NCBI GenBank assembly: GCA_001724025.1
Contig: MEDJ01000002.1
Coordinates: 114,593 to 178,592, forward strand
Origin: Acidobacteria bacterium SCN 69-37
GTDB taxonomy: Bacteria > Acidobacteriota > Vicinamibacteria > Vicinamibacterales > SCN-69-37
DNA length: 64,000 nucleotides
Reading direction: 5' to 3'
A program made the position numbers and the translations under genes. Below, piece by piece: positions 8,142-16,597 of the stretch. How positions within the stretch are numbered: the first letter of the stretch is position 1; each line of letters begins with the position of its first letter. The notes beneath the pieces were generated by a model. The model was not told where the DNA came from, did not search any database, and was given only the letters and a program-made list of their open reading frames with translations.

Positions 8142-9446
8142 ATGAGCTACGCCTTTCCTGCCGACCTGGCCGAACAGGTCCTCGCGCGCTGGCACACCTT
8201 CGTCGCCCGTCACGATCAGCCGGCGCCGCCGCTGCCCCCGCCGGCCTGCCTGCGTCTGATCCTCGACACGGCGTTCTTCGCCAGTTTTTCCCGCGAGGAG
8301 AGGCGCGACCTGCGGTTCGTTCTCTGCTGTGCGCCGACGACCGTGATTCCGCGCGAGGGCGAGGGCGCCGTGCCGGTGATGCGGTTCGAGTCGCCCCGAC
8401 CGCTGACGCCCGAGACCCTGCGGTCGCTCGCGCCCGCTGTCAACCCGACGAGCGCCGCGCTGCTCGTCCGCGTGCCCGAGGAGGACAGCACGTCGATCGC
8501 CTGCGAGATTGCCGGCGTGCTGAACGTGGGATCGCACCTGGCGCGCGCCCGCAGCGGCCGGGCGTTCTATCACCGCCCCTCGGTGCACGCGCTGCTCGTC
8601 GACGTCCGCGGCGCCGGCGACATCCACATCTACCGTGGCGGCATCAAGCTGGCGATGCTCGAGTCCGGCCGCCTGCAGGATCAACTCGCGTACTCGGGCC
8701 TCGAGTTCCTGCCGATCAGCGACATCCTGGCAGCCGGCACGGACGCGTTGCGCCCGCGGATCCAGCGGCCGATTCCGGAGCCGAGCCGCGAGAGCGCGGA
8801 CTTCGAGTGGACGGCCCTGCTCAACACCATCCTCTGCATCGTCAATGGCGTGAAGGAACACGAGCACGGCGGGACAGTGCTGCTCGTGGCGCCCGGTGCC
8901 GAGACGACGCTGCCCGTGCGCACCAAGTTCGGCGTCGACGACGGGCCCTGCATGGTGACCGATCGGTTCATCGACTTCGTCAATGCGCGCCATCGCCTGA
9001 CCGAGGCACGTGCCACCTATGCGGCCACCGGCGGCGGTCGCGAAGGCGTGTCGCACCTGAAGAACGCGACGTTCGTGGCCGAGGAAGAACTCGCGGATGC
9101 CGCCGATCTGGCGGCCAGGCTCAGCGCCGTGGACGGTGCGCTGGTGTTGCGATCGGATCTGTCCGTGATCGGATTCGGGGCCGAGATCGTGCTCGATACG
9201 ACGCAGCGCGTCGACGCGTTCGAGGTCACGGGACATCCGCTGCGCAGCCAGGACTGGCCGGTGATCGACAGCGAGCGTTTCGGCATGCGCCACCGGTCGG
9301 CCGTGCGCTGCATTGCGTCGGCCGAGGCCGCCGCGGCGTTCGTCGTCTCGCAGGACGGCACCGTGACGTTCATGTGGAAACAGGACGGCCGCCTGCTGCT
9401 CAAGCGCCACGTCAATACCGCCAACCCGAACATGGTCGGGGCCTGA
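8142..9446 (+). CDS. DACNV / DisA_N-like sensor-domain protein
   Basis: A 434-aa soluble protein. The C-terminal third looks like a diadenylate-cyclase-type fold: VDGALVLRSDLSVIGFG carries the DGA motif and GMRHRSAVRCIA the RHR motif, the two signatures of DisA/CdaA cyclases. The family is best matched to the DACNV variants, which carry the fold as a putative sensor domain. The N-terminal part (about residues 1-250) has no motif I recognise. Whether it makes c-di-AMP or only binds a nucleotide cannot be told, although both motif cores are kept. ATG 8142 lacks a clear Shine-Dalgarno sequence. Confidence 0.7.
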   Translation: MSYAFPADLAEQVLARWHTFVARHDQPAPPLPPPACLRLILDTAFFASFSREERRDLRFVLCCAPTTVIPREGEGAVPVMRFESPRPLTPETLRSLAPAVNPTSAALLVRVPEEDSTSIACEIAGVLNVGSHLARARSGRAFYHRPSVHALLVDVRGAGDIHIYRGGIKLAMLESGRLQDQLAYSGLEFLPISDILAAGTDALRPRIQRPIPEPSRESADFEWTALLNTILCIVNGVKEHEHGGTVLLVAPGAETTLPVRTKFGVDDGPCMVTDRFIDFVNARHRLTEARATYAATGGGREGVSHLKNATFVAEEELADAADLAARLSAVDGALVLRSDLSVIGFGAEIVLDTTQRVDAFEVTGHPLRSQDWPVIDSERFGMRHRSAVRCIASAEAAAAFVVSQDGTVTFMWKQDGRLLLKRHVNTANPNMVGA

Positions 9447-9457
9447 CGGCCTGACGG

Positions 9458-9520
9458 GAAGTGAGAAGTTAGAAGTACGAAGTTAGAAGGCTGGAGTGGC
9501 GGGGGGAACTTCGAAGTTCA
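9458..9520. repeat. GAAGTNN heptad repeat, copy 2 (short)
   Basis: GAAGTGAGAAGTTAGAAGT units (9458-9490) are followed by GAACTTCGAAGTTC (9507-9520). It lies between the convergent ends of the DACNV gene and the MFS gene and could form a hairpin. It is the same family as copy 1 but shorter. Confidence 0.75.
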
Positions 9521-10771
9521 GCTTTCCGTCGCTCCAAAGGTTGTCCGCGCGACGACGATCGCGACGAGGAGCAGGACGGCGGCCAGCAGGAAGGGGGCGC
9601 CGGGGACGTGCCAGCGGACGTCGGGGGCGATCGATCGCGCGAAGACATCCGCGAAGAGCACGGGGCCGAAGATGCCCATCGCCATCTGGACGCTGCCGAA
9701 GGCGCCCTGGAGGGCCCCCTGCCTGTCGCGCCCGACCATTCGCGTGATCAACCCCTGCACGGCTGGCGAGTACATCCCCCAGAAGGCCAGGATGGGAACG
9801 GCCAGCAGGAACGTGGCGCCGGTGGGGGCGATGCCATAGGCGGCGAACCCGATGACGCCCGCCGTCAGGCCTGCGAGCAGCGTCCGGCGTTCACCCACAC
9901 GTGCGACGATGCGCCCGACGAGACCGGCCTGCACGATGGCCGAGCAGACGCCCGTTGCGGCCAGCGTCAGGCCGACGGTCATGCTCGTCCACCCGAAGCG
10001 ATAGGCCACGTTCAGGACGAAGACCGCCGAGAGCGAGTGGTGCGCCAGGTGATAGAGCGCGTGGACCGCGGCCAGGCCCGACAGCGCGCGGGTGGATCGC
10101 AGCAGGCGCAGCGCGCCCATCGGATTGGCGCGCTTCCAGGAGAACGGCGAACGGTGATCGGCGGCGAGCGACTCCGGCAGGATGAAGTAGCCGTAGCACG
10201 CGTTGGCCAGGCTCAGCCCCGCGGCTACCCAGAACGGGGTGCGGGGGCCCCAGGCGCCGAGTACACCGCCCAGCGCCGGGCCGACGACGAAACCGATGCC
10301 GAACGCAGCGCCGAGCAGACCGTAGCTGCGCGCGCGGCGTTCCGGGGGCGTGACGTCGGCGATGTAGGCATAGGCCGTGGGCACGCTGGCCGAGGTAATC
10401 CCCGAGATGATCCGGCCCACGAACAGCCAGCCGAGCGAGGGCGCCAGCGCCATGAGCATGTAGTCGAGGCCGAGGCCGAAGTTCGAGAGCAGGACGACGG
10501 GGCGCCGACCGAAGCGATCGGAGAGCGAGCCGAGCAGTGGGGCTGCGACGAACTGCACCGCCGCCCAGGAGGCCCCGAAGATGCCGACCATCCGGGCGGC
10601 CGAGGCGGTGTCGCCGCCGCGGAACATCTCGATCAGCAGCGGCAGCACCGGGATGATCATCCCGAGCGCCAGCATGTCGAGCATGACGGTCACGAAGATG
10701 AACGCGATGGCTGCGCGCCGGGTGGAGGGAGGATGCAGGGGAGCGGTCGCGGTCTGGCCGGCCACGGACAT
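9518..10771 (-). CDS. TetA-like MFS drug:H+ antiporter family protein
   Basis: A 417-aa inner-membrane carrier with about 12 predicted helices. It has the MFS loop 2-3 motif LGSLSDRFGRRPV and opens with DMLALGMIIPVLPLLI, typical of the TCR/Tet (DHA1) group. Tetracycline export itself is not implied, since many chromosomal members have unknown substrates. The ATG at 10769-10771 lies 6 bases from the start codon of the divergent peroxidase gene, so its promoter must lie within that gene or its start is misplaced. Confidence 0.85.
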   Translation of the reverse strand: MSVAGQTATAPLHPPSTRRAAIAFIFVTVMLDMLALGMIIPVLPLLIEMFRGGDTASAARMVGIFGASWAAVQFVAAPLLGSLSDRFGRRPVVLLSNFGLGLDYMLMALAPSLGWLFVGRIISGITSASVPTAYAYIADVTPPERRARSYGLLGAAFGIGFVVGPALGGVLGAWGPRTPFWVAAGLSLANACYGYFILPESLAADHRSPFSWKRANPMGALRLLRSTRALSGLAAVHALYHLAHHSLSAVFVLNVAYRFGWTSMTVGLTLAATGVCSAIVQAGLVGRIVARVGERRTLLAGLTAGVIGFAAYGIAPTGATFLLAVPILAFWGMYSPAVQGLITRMVGRDRQGALQGAFGSVQMAMGIFGPVLFADVFARSIAPDVRWHVPGAPFLLAAVLLLVAIVVARTTFGATES

Positions 10772-10777
10772 CCCGCC

Positions 10778-11290
10778 ATGCTAGCATCGCGACTCGTGCC
10801 GGGCACACTCTGGGAAATTACGGCGACGGACATCGCGGGCCACGCGGTCCCGCTCGAGCGATACCGTGATCAGGTCCTGCTCGTGGTGAACGTCGCGAGC
10901 CGGTGCGGGTTCACGCCGCAGTACCGCGGACTCGAGGCGCTCTATCGCCGGCACCGCGATGCCGGGTTCGTGATTCTCGGATTTCCGTGCAACCAGTTCG
11001 GCCACCAGGAGCCCGGCACCGAATCCGAGATTGCGGCGTTCTGCTCGACAACGTATGACGTGACGTTCCCGATGTTCGCGCGCATCGACGTGAACGGCCC
11101 GGCGGCGCATCCGCTCTACCGGTTCCTCAAGTCCCGGCGGAAGGGCCTGCTCGGCACCGGCACCATCAAGTGGAACTTCACGAAGTTCCTCGTCGATCGC
11201 GCTGGTCATGTCGTCGAACGCTTCGGACCAGGCGCCACGCCCGAGTCGATTGACCCGGCCATCGAACGGCTGCTCGCCGGACGTATGTAA
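10778..11290 (+). CDS. Glutathione peroxidase family protein (Cys type)
   Basis: Thiol peroxidase that reduces peroxides with thioredoxin or glutathione. The 170-aa protein has the catalytic Cys in NVASRCGFTPQY, the Gln in GFPCNQFGHQEPG and the Trp/Asn in KWNFTKFLVD, so the tetrad is complete with Cys in place of selenocysteine. ATG 10778 is taken. GTG 10796 would give a protein closer to the family start and leave more room for promoters. No signal peptide is seen. It is followed directly by a perfect palindrome that may act as transcript end. Confidence 0.92.
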   Translation: MLASRLVPGTLWEITATDIAGHAVPLERYRDQVLLVVNVASRCGFTPQYRGLEALYRRHRDAGFVILGFPCNQFGHQEPGTESEIAAFCSTTYDVTFPMFARIDVNGPAAHPLYRFLKSRRKGLLGTGTIKWNFTKFLVDRAGHVVERFGPGATPESIDPAIERLLAGRM

Positions 11291-11310
11291 GGGCGACGCA
11301 TGCGTCGCCC
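11291..11310. repeat. REP-like palindrome GGGCGACGCATGCGTCGCCC, copy 1
   Basis: Perfect 20-base palindrome starting one base after the peroxidase stop codon. Longer versions recur at 49432-49455 and 55581-55604, and a degenerate half (CTGCGTCGCCCCCAACGG) lies at 11359-11376. It may stabilise or end transcripts. Confidence 0.8.
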
Positions 11311-11338
11311 CTACGGGGACGGATGCGTGCCCCCGCTG

Positions 11339-12646
11339 TCACCGACGTGGCTGGATTCCCTGCGTCGCCCCCAACGGTGACGGGATCTGAATCCGCCGCA
11401 GAATCGTGTAGCCCACGATGATCATCACGAGCAGCGAGACGATGGCCAGCGCCTGGCCCGTGAGCGGTGTCAGGCCGTTCCACTCGATGGCGACGTACAC
11501 GATAGCGGCCCACAGCAGCGGGCCCGTGATCGCCGAGAAGCGGCCCACCATGCCGTACAGCCCGTAGAACTCGCCGATGCGTGCCGGCGGCGACAGGTGC
11601 AGCATGTACGGACGGTCGGCCGACCAGATGCCGCCGAGCGCCACGCCCGCCAGCGCCGCGACGACGTAGAGCCAGATGATCGGCCAGGCGAACGCCCCGA
11701 CGGCCGCCGCCAGCGCGAAGACGACGATCCAGAGCATCAGCACGCTCTCGAGCGTGCGCTTCGGCCCGACGCGGTCGACGGCACGTCCCCAGACGAAGCC
11801 GCCCGCGACCGAGAACGTGATGGCGGACATGAGCACGAGTTGCGCCTGCGCGCGCCCGGCCTCGGCCGTCAGGCCCGTGGCCAGCGCCACGTTGACCGTA
11901 TACAGGCCCATGTAGGCGATGACCGTGTTGATGGCGTCCGTGTAGAACACGCGGCCGACGAGGAAGCGCGCCAGTCCCGGATACTCCTGCGTGGCGCGCA
12001 TCGTCCGGATCGTCTCGCGCAGCGAGTCGCGAACGGCGGCGAGGCTGAAGACCGGCCGCGGCGACGGGTTGCCGCGCTCGTGGACGAACAGGAAGCAGGG
12101 GATGGCAAACAGCAGGAACGCCCCGGCCAGCAGGCCGAAGAGTGCCTGGTGATTGTCGGGAGACACGAGGAAGCCGGCCCCGACGGCGAGGTACGACCCG
12201 AGATAGCCGACGCCCACGCCGATGCCGCTGATGCGGCCGCGATTGCCCGCGTGGGTGACCTCCGGCAGCAGGGAGTCGTAGAACTGGACGCCGGCCTGAT
12301 ACGCGGCATTCGCGAGGATGAACAGGGCCACGGACAGCGCGAAGGACCCCGTGCCGATCAGTGCCGTGGCGATCACGCAGATGAGCGTGGCGCCGACCAG
12401 GAACGGCATCCGGCGGCGGGCCCGATCGGTCATCGCGCCGAGGACCGGCGACAGCACGAAGATCAGGCCCATCGAGATGGCGGAGATCAGGCCGTAGGTG
12501 CTGTCGGCGCGGTCCGTGCCGACCTCGTTCCTGACGAAGAGCGAAAAGTACAGCGAGACGACGCCCATCGAGAAGATGGTGTTCGCCAGGTCGTACAGTA
12601 CCCACGACACGATCGCGCGCCGCGGCACGTTCTGTTCGGTGATCAC
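11339..12646 (-). CDS. MFS transporter, UMF1/Atg22-like family
   Basis: A 435-aa inner-membrane protein with about 12 helices. The N-terminal helix (VSWVLYDLANTIFSMGVVSL) carries the YDxAN pattern typical of Atg22-like bacterial carriers (UMF1). The charged loop AMTDRARRRMPFL is the MFS 2-3 loop. Substrate unknown. Yeast Atg22 exports vacuolar amino acids, but this should not be carried over. The start is GTG 12644-12646, because upstream in-frame codons would overlap the divergent sixA promoter. Confidence 0.82.
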   Translation of the reverse strand: MITEQNVPRRAIVSWVLYDLANTIFSMGVVSLYFSLFVRNEVGTDRADSTYGLISAISMGLIFVLSPVLGAMTDRARRRMPFLVGATLICVIATALIGTGSFALSVALFILANAAYQAGVQFYDSLLPEVTHAGNRGRISGIGVGVGYLGSYLAVGAGFLVSPDNHQALFGLLAGAFLLFAIPCFLFVHERGNPSPRPVFSLAAVRDSLRETIRTMRATQEYPGLARFLVGRVFYTDAINTVIAYMGLYTVNVALATGLTAEAGRAQAQLVLMSAITFSVAGGFVWGRAVDRVGPKRTLESVLMLWIVVFALAAAVGAFAWPIIWLYVVAALAGVALGGIWSADRPYMLHLSPPARIGEFYGLYGMVGRFSAITGPLLWAAIVYVAIEWNGLTPLTGQALAIVSLLVMIIVGYTILRRIQIPSPLGATQGIQPRR

Positions 12647-12663
12647 GGGACCGATACTATACG

Positions 12664-13104
12664 GTGGTGATCGTTTCGCTCGTACATCATGCCGAGGCCG
12701 TGGAGTCGGCGGTGGATCCGCAGCGTCCACTCTCGAGCCGCGGGCAGGCACAGGCCGTGTGGCTGGCCGGACAGGCGCGCGATCGGCAGATCCGTCCGGT
12801 CACGATCTGGCACAGCGGCAAACTGCGCAGCCGGCAGACCGCGGAGGAGTTCCTGCGCCAGTGCAACCCCTTTGCCGCGTTCCGCGCCGTACGTGGTCTG
12901 CTGCCCGGCGACCCGACGATGTGGATGGAGAACGCCCTGGCCCTCGAGAGCGACGATGTGCTCGTCGTCGGACATCTGCCGCAGCTGCCGCAGCTCGCCC
13001 GGGTCCTCGGCGCCAGCGATCCCCTGCCGCTGCACGGCATGCTCGTCCTCGAGCGCGTCGAGACGGTGCGGTACGTGCAGCGATGGGTGCTGGCACCGCC
13101 GTAG
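12664..13104 (+). CDS. sixA: SixA-type phosphohistidine phosphatase
   Basis: Histidine-phosphatase superfamily protein of 146 aa, expected to remove phosphate from phosphohistidine on HPt or PTS proteins. The N-terminal catalytic segment reads LVHHAEAVES, with His where most members have Arg before the catalytic His. The second catalytic His is in VVGHLPQLPQLARVL. GTG at 12664 and GTG 12667 are both possible starts. It faces the UMF1 gene across only 17 bases. The unusual residue before the catalytic His leaves the activity less certain than the family placement. Confidence 0.8.
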   Translation: MVIVSLVHHAEAVESAVDPQRPLSSRGQAQAVWLAGQARDRQIRPVTIWHSGKLRSRQTAEEFLRQCNPFAAFRAVRGLLPGDPTMWMENALALESDDVLVVGHLPQLPQLARVLGASDPLPLHGMLVLERVETVRYVQRWVLAPP

Positions 13105-13140
13105 AGGGGACCGTGCGATCGGCCGACGGCCGGTCGTCGT

Positions 13141-14055
13141 TCAATCCACCTGCAGAGTGGCTGGTTCGATCAGTCGCAGCGTGAACGTGGAGCCGGACGC
13201 CAGCGTGGCCTCGTTCGGACCGCCGGTGGCCACCATGGCCGTGCCGCCCGCCGCGCCGGTGGCTGCGCCAATGGCCGCACCCTTGCGACCACCGATGACG
13301 CCGCCCAGAATCGAGCCGACCACGGCACTCGCCCCGATCTTGGCTGTGGCTTCGCCCGCCGGCGGTTCGCCCTCGCGGTAGATGGTCTCGGTCTGGATAC
13401 GGACCTGCCGGTTGTCGATACGCAGCGAGGTGAATCGGACGCCGATGCGCGACCGTTCGCGGAAGCGACCGCCGGTTTCCACCTCGGTGACGACCCCGTC
13501 CAGGCGCGTGCCCACGGGCACGACGGTGACGCCGTCGACGACGACGGGCCTGGTGACGCGCGCGCGGACGGGATCTTCGACGCGCGCTGACGCGGTCGAG
13601 ACCGTCGTGTCGAGCCGGATACCGATGACGGCCTTGGCCGGCAGTTCGACGAACTGGTGGGTGGGGGCCGGGAGTTCGACGGGGCGTCCGGGGTGTACCG
13701 GGAAGGCGCCGGGGGCCGATGTCGGGATCTCGAGTGCGGGAATCGGCCGGCTCGCGGCCGGGGCGTCGGTCGTCGCCGTACGGGTGGCAGGGGCAACCGG
13801 TGACGCCGCGGGCGCCGCCGGCGCGGGACGGGCGCCGGTGTGTTTCGGGGCCGCCGGTTTCGGCACCTCGGGCGCCGCCGCGGACGCCACGGACGAGTCG
13901 ACCGGCGCCGGCGCGGCGATCGTCAGGGGGGCCGCATCGGCCGCCGCCAGGGCGTCGGAGGTGTACGTGGTCGTGCGGACGGCCAGATAGCCGCCGACCC
14001 CGGCTGCCGCCATACACCCTGCGGCCACTCCAGCCATCAGCAATCGGGACGTCAT
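13141..14055 (-). CDS. Secreted or membrane-anchored protein with glycine-zipper segment
   Basis: Unrecognised 304-aa protein. An N-terminal membrane or signal segment (LLMAGVAAGCMAAAGVGGYL, about residues 5-24) is followed by an Ala/Pro-rich linker to about residue 120. A beta-rich domain then contains repeated VPVGTRLDGVVTEV-type strands, reminiscent of the VirB10/TrbI C-terminal fold. A glycine-rich hydrophobic stretch (SILGGVIGGRKGAAIGAATG) comes near the C-terminus. ATG 14053-14055 has GGAGG 9 bases upstream. A role in the envelope is inferred. No secretion-system genes are nearby. Confidence 0.6.
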   Translation of the reverse strand: MTSRLLMAGVAAGCMAAAGVGGYLAVRTTTYTSDALAAADAAPLTIAAPAPVDSSVASAAAPEVPKPAAPKHTGARPAPAAPAASPVAPATRTATTDAPAASRPIPALEIPTSAPGAFPVHPGRPVELPAPTHQFVELPAKAVIGIRLDTTVSTASARVEDPVRARVTRPVVVDGVTVVPVGTRLDGVVTEVETGGRFRERSRIGVRFTSLRIDNRQVRIQTETIYREGEPPAGEATAKIGASAVVGSILGGVIGGRKGAAIGAATGAAGGTAMVATGGPNEATLASGSTFTLRLIEPATLQVD

Positions 14056-14236
14056 GGACCGAACCTCCGACGCGCATGCGAGCAAGGCGCGTGCCGTTGC
14101 GTATTCTTGCGTACTGCGGTGCCGGATGCGCTGACCTGTCGGATGGGTGACAGTCGTACGTCCTCCCGCGGGCACACGGACCCGAGGCCGGCGTGCGAAA
14201 TGGCGCTTTGCGAAAGCTGGCGCTAGACTTAGCGTC

Positions 14237-15343
14237 GTGCGTGTCATTGTCGTCGGCGCCGGCGTCATCGGCGTCAGTATCGCGGAGGCCCTGACACACC
14301 GCGGGGCCGACGTGGCCGTGCTCGACATGCGGGGACCGGGCCGTGGGGCGTCCCAGGCGTCGGCCGGCATGCTCACCCCCTATAGCGAAGCCGAGGGCAG
14401 TTCCCCACTCCTCGACCTGTGCACCCGGAGCCTGGCGTTGTACGACGCCTTCATCGCCCGGCTGCTCGACGTCAGCCGCGGCAGCATCGAATATGCCCGG
14501 ACCGGCTCGCTCGATGTCGCGCTCGACGATGACGGCGTGGCGAAATTGCTCGGTACGAAGGTGGCGCTCGACACCACGGGCGTGGAATCCGAGTGGCTCG
14601 ATGAAAATGCCGTCCGCCAGTTCGAGCCGAGCCTGACGCCGGCCGCTCACGGCGGGTTGCTCACGCTCGATCACGGGCTCGTGGGGGCCGAGTCGCTCGT
14701 CAACGCCCTCGTGCACCAGGCGCGGCTGGCCGGGGCGACGTTCGAGTTCCCCATCGAAAGTCTGTCGATCGAACAGCTCGGCGAATCGGTCGAGGTGCGT
14801 GCGCTCGATCGCACGTGGTCCGGCGATGCCGTGGTCGTGGCCACGGGCAGCTGGTCGCGGCGCGTGAAGATTGCCGGGGTGCCGGCGCTGCCCGTCAGGC
14901 CCGTGCGCGGTCAGCTGCTGCACCTGCAGTGGTGCGAAGGCGATCTGCCGGGGCGCATCATCTGGGGGCCGCATTGTTATGCCGTGCCGTGGTCCGATGG
15001 GACCCTGCTCGTCGGCGCCACGGCCGAGGACGTCGGGTTTGACGAGGGAACGACGGTGGCGGGGGTGAATGCCCTGACGTCGGGCGTGATCGACATGCTG
15101 CCGCACGCCTCGGGCGCGCGCATCGAGTCCGTGCGCGTCGGCCTGCGCCCGGCACTGGCCGATGAGCTGCCGGCAATCGGCCCGTTCACCTCGGCCCCGC
15201 GCATCGTCGCGGCCACGGGCCACTATCGCTGCGGCGTGCTGCTGGCGCCGTTGACAGCCGAACTGGTGGTCAACTACCTGCTCGACGGCCGGCACGATCC
15301 GGCGTTCGTGGCCACCACGCCGGATCGATTCGCCAGGAACTGA
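14237..15343 (+). CDS. thiO: FAD-dependent amino-acid oxidase, glycine oxidase ThiO type
   Basis: Oxidises glycine to the imine used for thiazole synthesis in thiamine-making bacteria, or another small amino acid. The 368-aa protein has the dinucleotide-binding VIVVGAGVIGVSIAEAL at the N-terminus and the DAO-family C-terminal segment ATGHYRCGVLLAP. GTG 14237 is used, since the longer frame upstream gives a basic, unrelated extension. No thiS/thiG or TPP riboswitch is seen nearby, so the thiamine role is assumed from family only. D-amino-acid oxidase is an alternative. Confidence 0.78.
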   Translation: MRVIVVGAGVIGVSIAEALTHRGADVAVLDMRGPGRGASQASAGMLTPYSEAEGSSPLLDLCTRSLALYDAFIARLLDVSRGSIEYARTGSLDVALDDDGVAKLLGTKVALDTTGVESEWLDENAVRQFEPSLTPAAHGGLLTLDHGLVGAESLVNALVHQARLAGATFEFPIESLSIEQLGESVEVRALDRTWSGDAVVVATGSWSRRVKIAGVPALPVRPVRGQLLHLQWCEGDLPGRIIWGPHCYAVPWSDGTLLVGATAEDVGFDEGTTVAGVNALTSGVIDMLPHASGARIESVRVGLRPALADELPAIGPFTSAPRIVAATGHYRCGVLLAPLTAELVVNYLLDGRHDPAFVATTPDRFARN

Positions 15344-15389
15344 CGGCCCGATACACGCGGCGCACATCGCGCCGCCCAGGAGGCGCACG

Positions 15390-15686
15390 ATGCCGATGAC
15401 GCATGACGATGCCGTGGCCCGCCTTCGCACCTGCCCCGGGTGGCAGTTGCAGGGAGATGCCCTTGTCCGGCAGTTCACGTTTCCCTCGTTTGCCGACGCT
15501 GTCGCGTTCATCGTCAGGCTCGGCTTCGACGCCGAGGCGAGCGATCACCATCCCGATCTGCTCGTCCGCTACCGCAAGGTCACGGTGACGTGGAGCACGC
15601 ACAGCGAGGGCGGCGTGACCGAGCGTGACTTTGCTGGGGTCGCGCAGGCCGACAGTGCCGCGGCCGCGTTCGGGGCCGGACAGTAG
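15390..15686 (+). CDS. phhB: Pterin-4a-carbinolamine dehydratase
   Basis: Dehydrates 4a-hydroxytetrahydrobiopterin, recycling the pterin cofactor of aromatic hydroxylases. At 98 aa it is full length for the family. The signature DHHPDLLVRYRKVTVTW and the later ST-HSEGGVTERD stretch carry the catalytic His pair. ATG 15390 has AGGAGG close upstream. No phenylalanine hydroxylase is in the window. It lies between thiO and a MerR regulator on the same strand. Confidence 0.92.
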   Translation: MPMTHDDAVARLRTCPGWQLQGDALVRQFTFPSFADAVAFIVRLGFDAEASDHHPDLLVRYRKVTVTWSTHSEGGVTERDFAGVAQADSAAAAFGAGQ

Positions 15687-15702
15687 CCGGCTGCCGGCTC
15701 GC

Positions 15703-16188
15703 ATGCGACTGAAGACGAGCTACAGCGCGCGGGAGGTGGCGGCCCTGACAGGGCTCAGCGCGCGGCAGTTGCAGACGTGGGATGCAACGGGCGTCTTCGC
15801 GCCGGCCGTCTCCCCGCGACGGACCGCCGCCGGCGGGTTCACCGAACGACGCTACTCGCCGATGGACGTGCTCGAGCTGGTGGCCCTGGCCGATCTGCGG
15901 CGCCGGGGCTTCGTGCCGTCGACGCTGCGGGCGATGATGGACACGCTGCGCGACTGTTTCAGGCGACGCCTGTCCGAGACGCTCGATGATACGGGGGATC
16001 TGCGGCTGCTCACCGACGGCCGCGGCCTGTTCCTGCGCACGCAGCACGGACACATCTTCGATCTGCTCGTCGACCCGCGACAGCCGCTGATCACCGGCGA
16101 CGGGCTGCGACTGGCCCCTGTCAGCATCGGGAGCCGCCGTCGTCGCCGGAAGAAGGCCGTATCGGCCGCGGCGCGACGGCGAGGCTGA
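15703..16188 (+). CDS. MerR-family transcriptional regulator
   Basis: A 161-aa regulator. The N-terminal winged helix begins YSAREVAALTGLSARQLQTWD, followed by the wing GGFTERRYSPMDVLELV. The remainder is a short helical and beta region without a recognisable ligand pocket or the Cys residues of metal-sensing MerR proteins. The basic tail RRRRRKK may add DNA contacts. ATG 15703 follows phhB by 16 bases, so it may be cotranscribed. Target unknown. Confidence 0.82.
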   Translation: MRLKTSYSAREVAALTGLSARQLQTWDATGVFAPAVSPRRTAAGGFTERRYSPMDVLELVALADLRRRGFVPSTLRAMMDTLRDCFRRRLSETLDDTGDLRLLTDGRGLFLRTQHGHIFDLLVDPRQPLITGDGLRLAPVSIGSRRRRRKKAVSAAARRRG

Positions 16189-16197
16189 CGGCCTCGA

Positions 16198-16506
16198 TCA
16201 CCCGATCGGGAAAATCTCGCCGAGCGAGTCGACGGGCCTCGGGATCACGTGGACGCCGATGAGCTCGCCGATCTTGCGCGCGGCCGCGGCGCCGGCGTCG
16301 GTGGCGGCCTTCACCGAGGCGACATCGCCGCGCACGATGGCGGTGACCAGACCGGCATCGACCTTCTGCCAGCCGACCAGCACCACGTTCGCGGTCTTGA
16401 CCATCGCATCGGTGGCTTCGACCATGCCGACGAATCCGCGTGTTTCGACCATGCCCAGAGCTTCGCCGGGCAGGAGTGGACGGTCCTTCTGCGAGGTTGG
16501 GGACAT
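16198..16506 (-). CDS. Bacterial microcompartment shell protein (BMC domain)
   Basis: A 102-aa single-BMC-domain protein of the PduA/EutM/CsoS1 type, which forms hexameric shell tiles. Seen are the opening [20 protein letters not shown], the conserved Lys strand [18 protein letters not shown], the helix [16 protein letters not shown] and the end [12 protein letters not shown]. No other shell gene or signature enzyme is in the window, so this is a satellite shell gene or part of a locus elsewhere. I use ATG 16504-16506. A start at 16552-16554 would add 16 residues. It diverges from the PaaK-like ligase gene. Confidence 0.85.
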   Translation of the reverse strand: MSPTSQKDRPLLPGEALGMVETRGFVGMVEATDAMVKTANVVLVGWQKVDAGLVTAIVRGDVASVKAATDAGAAAARKIGELIGVHVIPRPVDSLGEIFPIG

Positions 16507-16597
16507 ACAGGTTGGCGCCACTCTAACAGATTTGTCGTTGCGGACAAGTGGCATTTTCGTGACGACGTGCGCGGCACGCTATGATGCGCGCGGAGTC

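Noticed and set aside
14056..14236. TPP riboswitch before the ThiO-type gene
   Set aside because: I looked for the CTGAGA and ACCTGATCTGGATAAT elements and did not find them.
12800..15511. 903-codon open frame on the minus strand
   Set aside because: It overlaps sixA, the VirB10-like gene and thiO in other frames; low-complexity translation.
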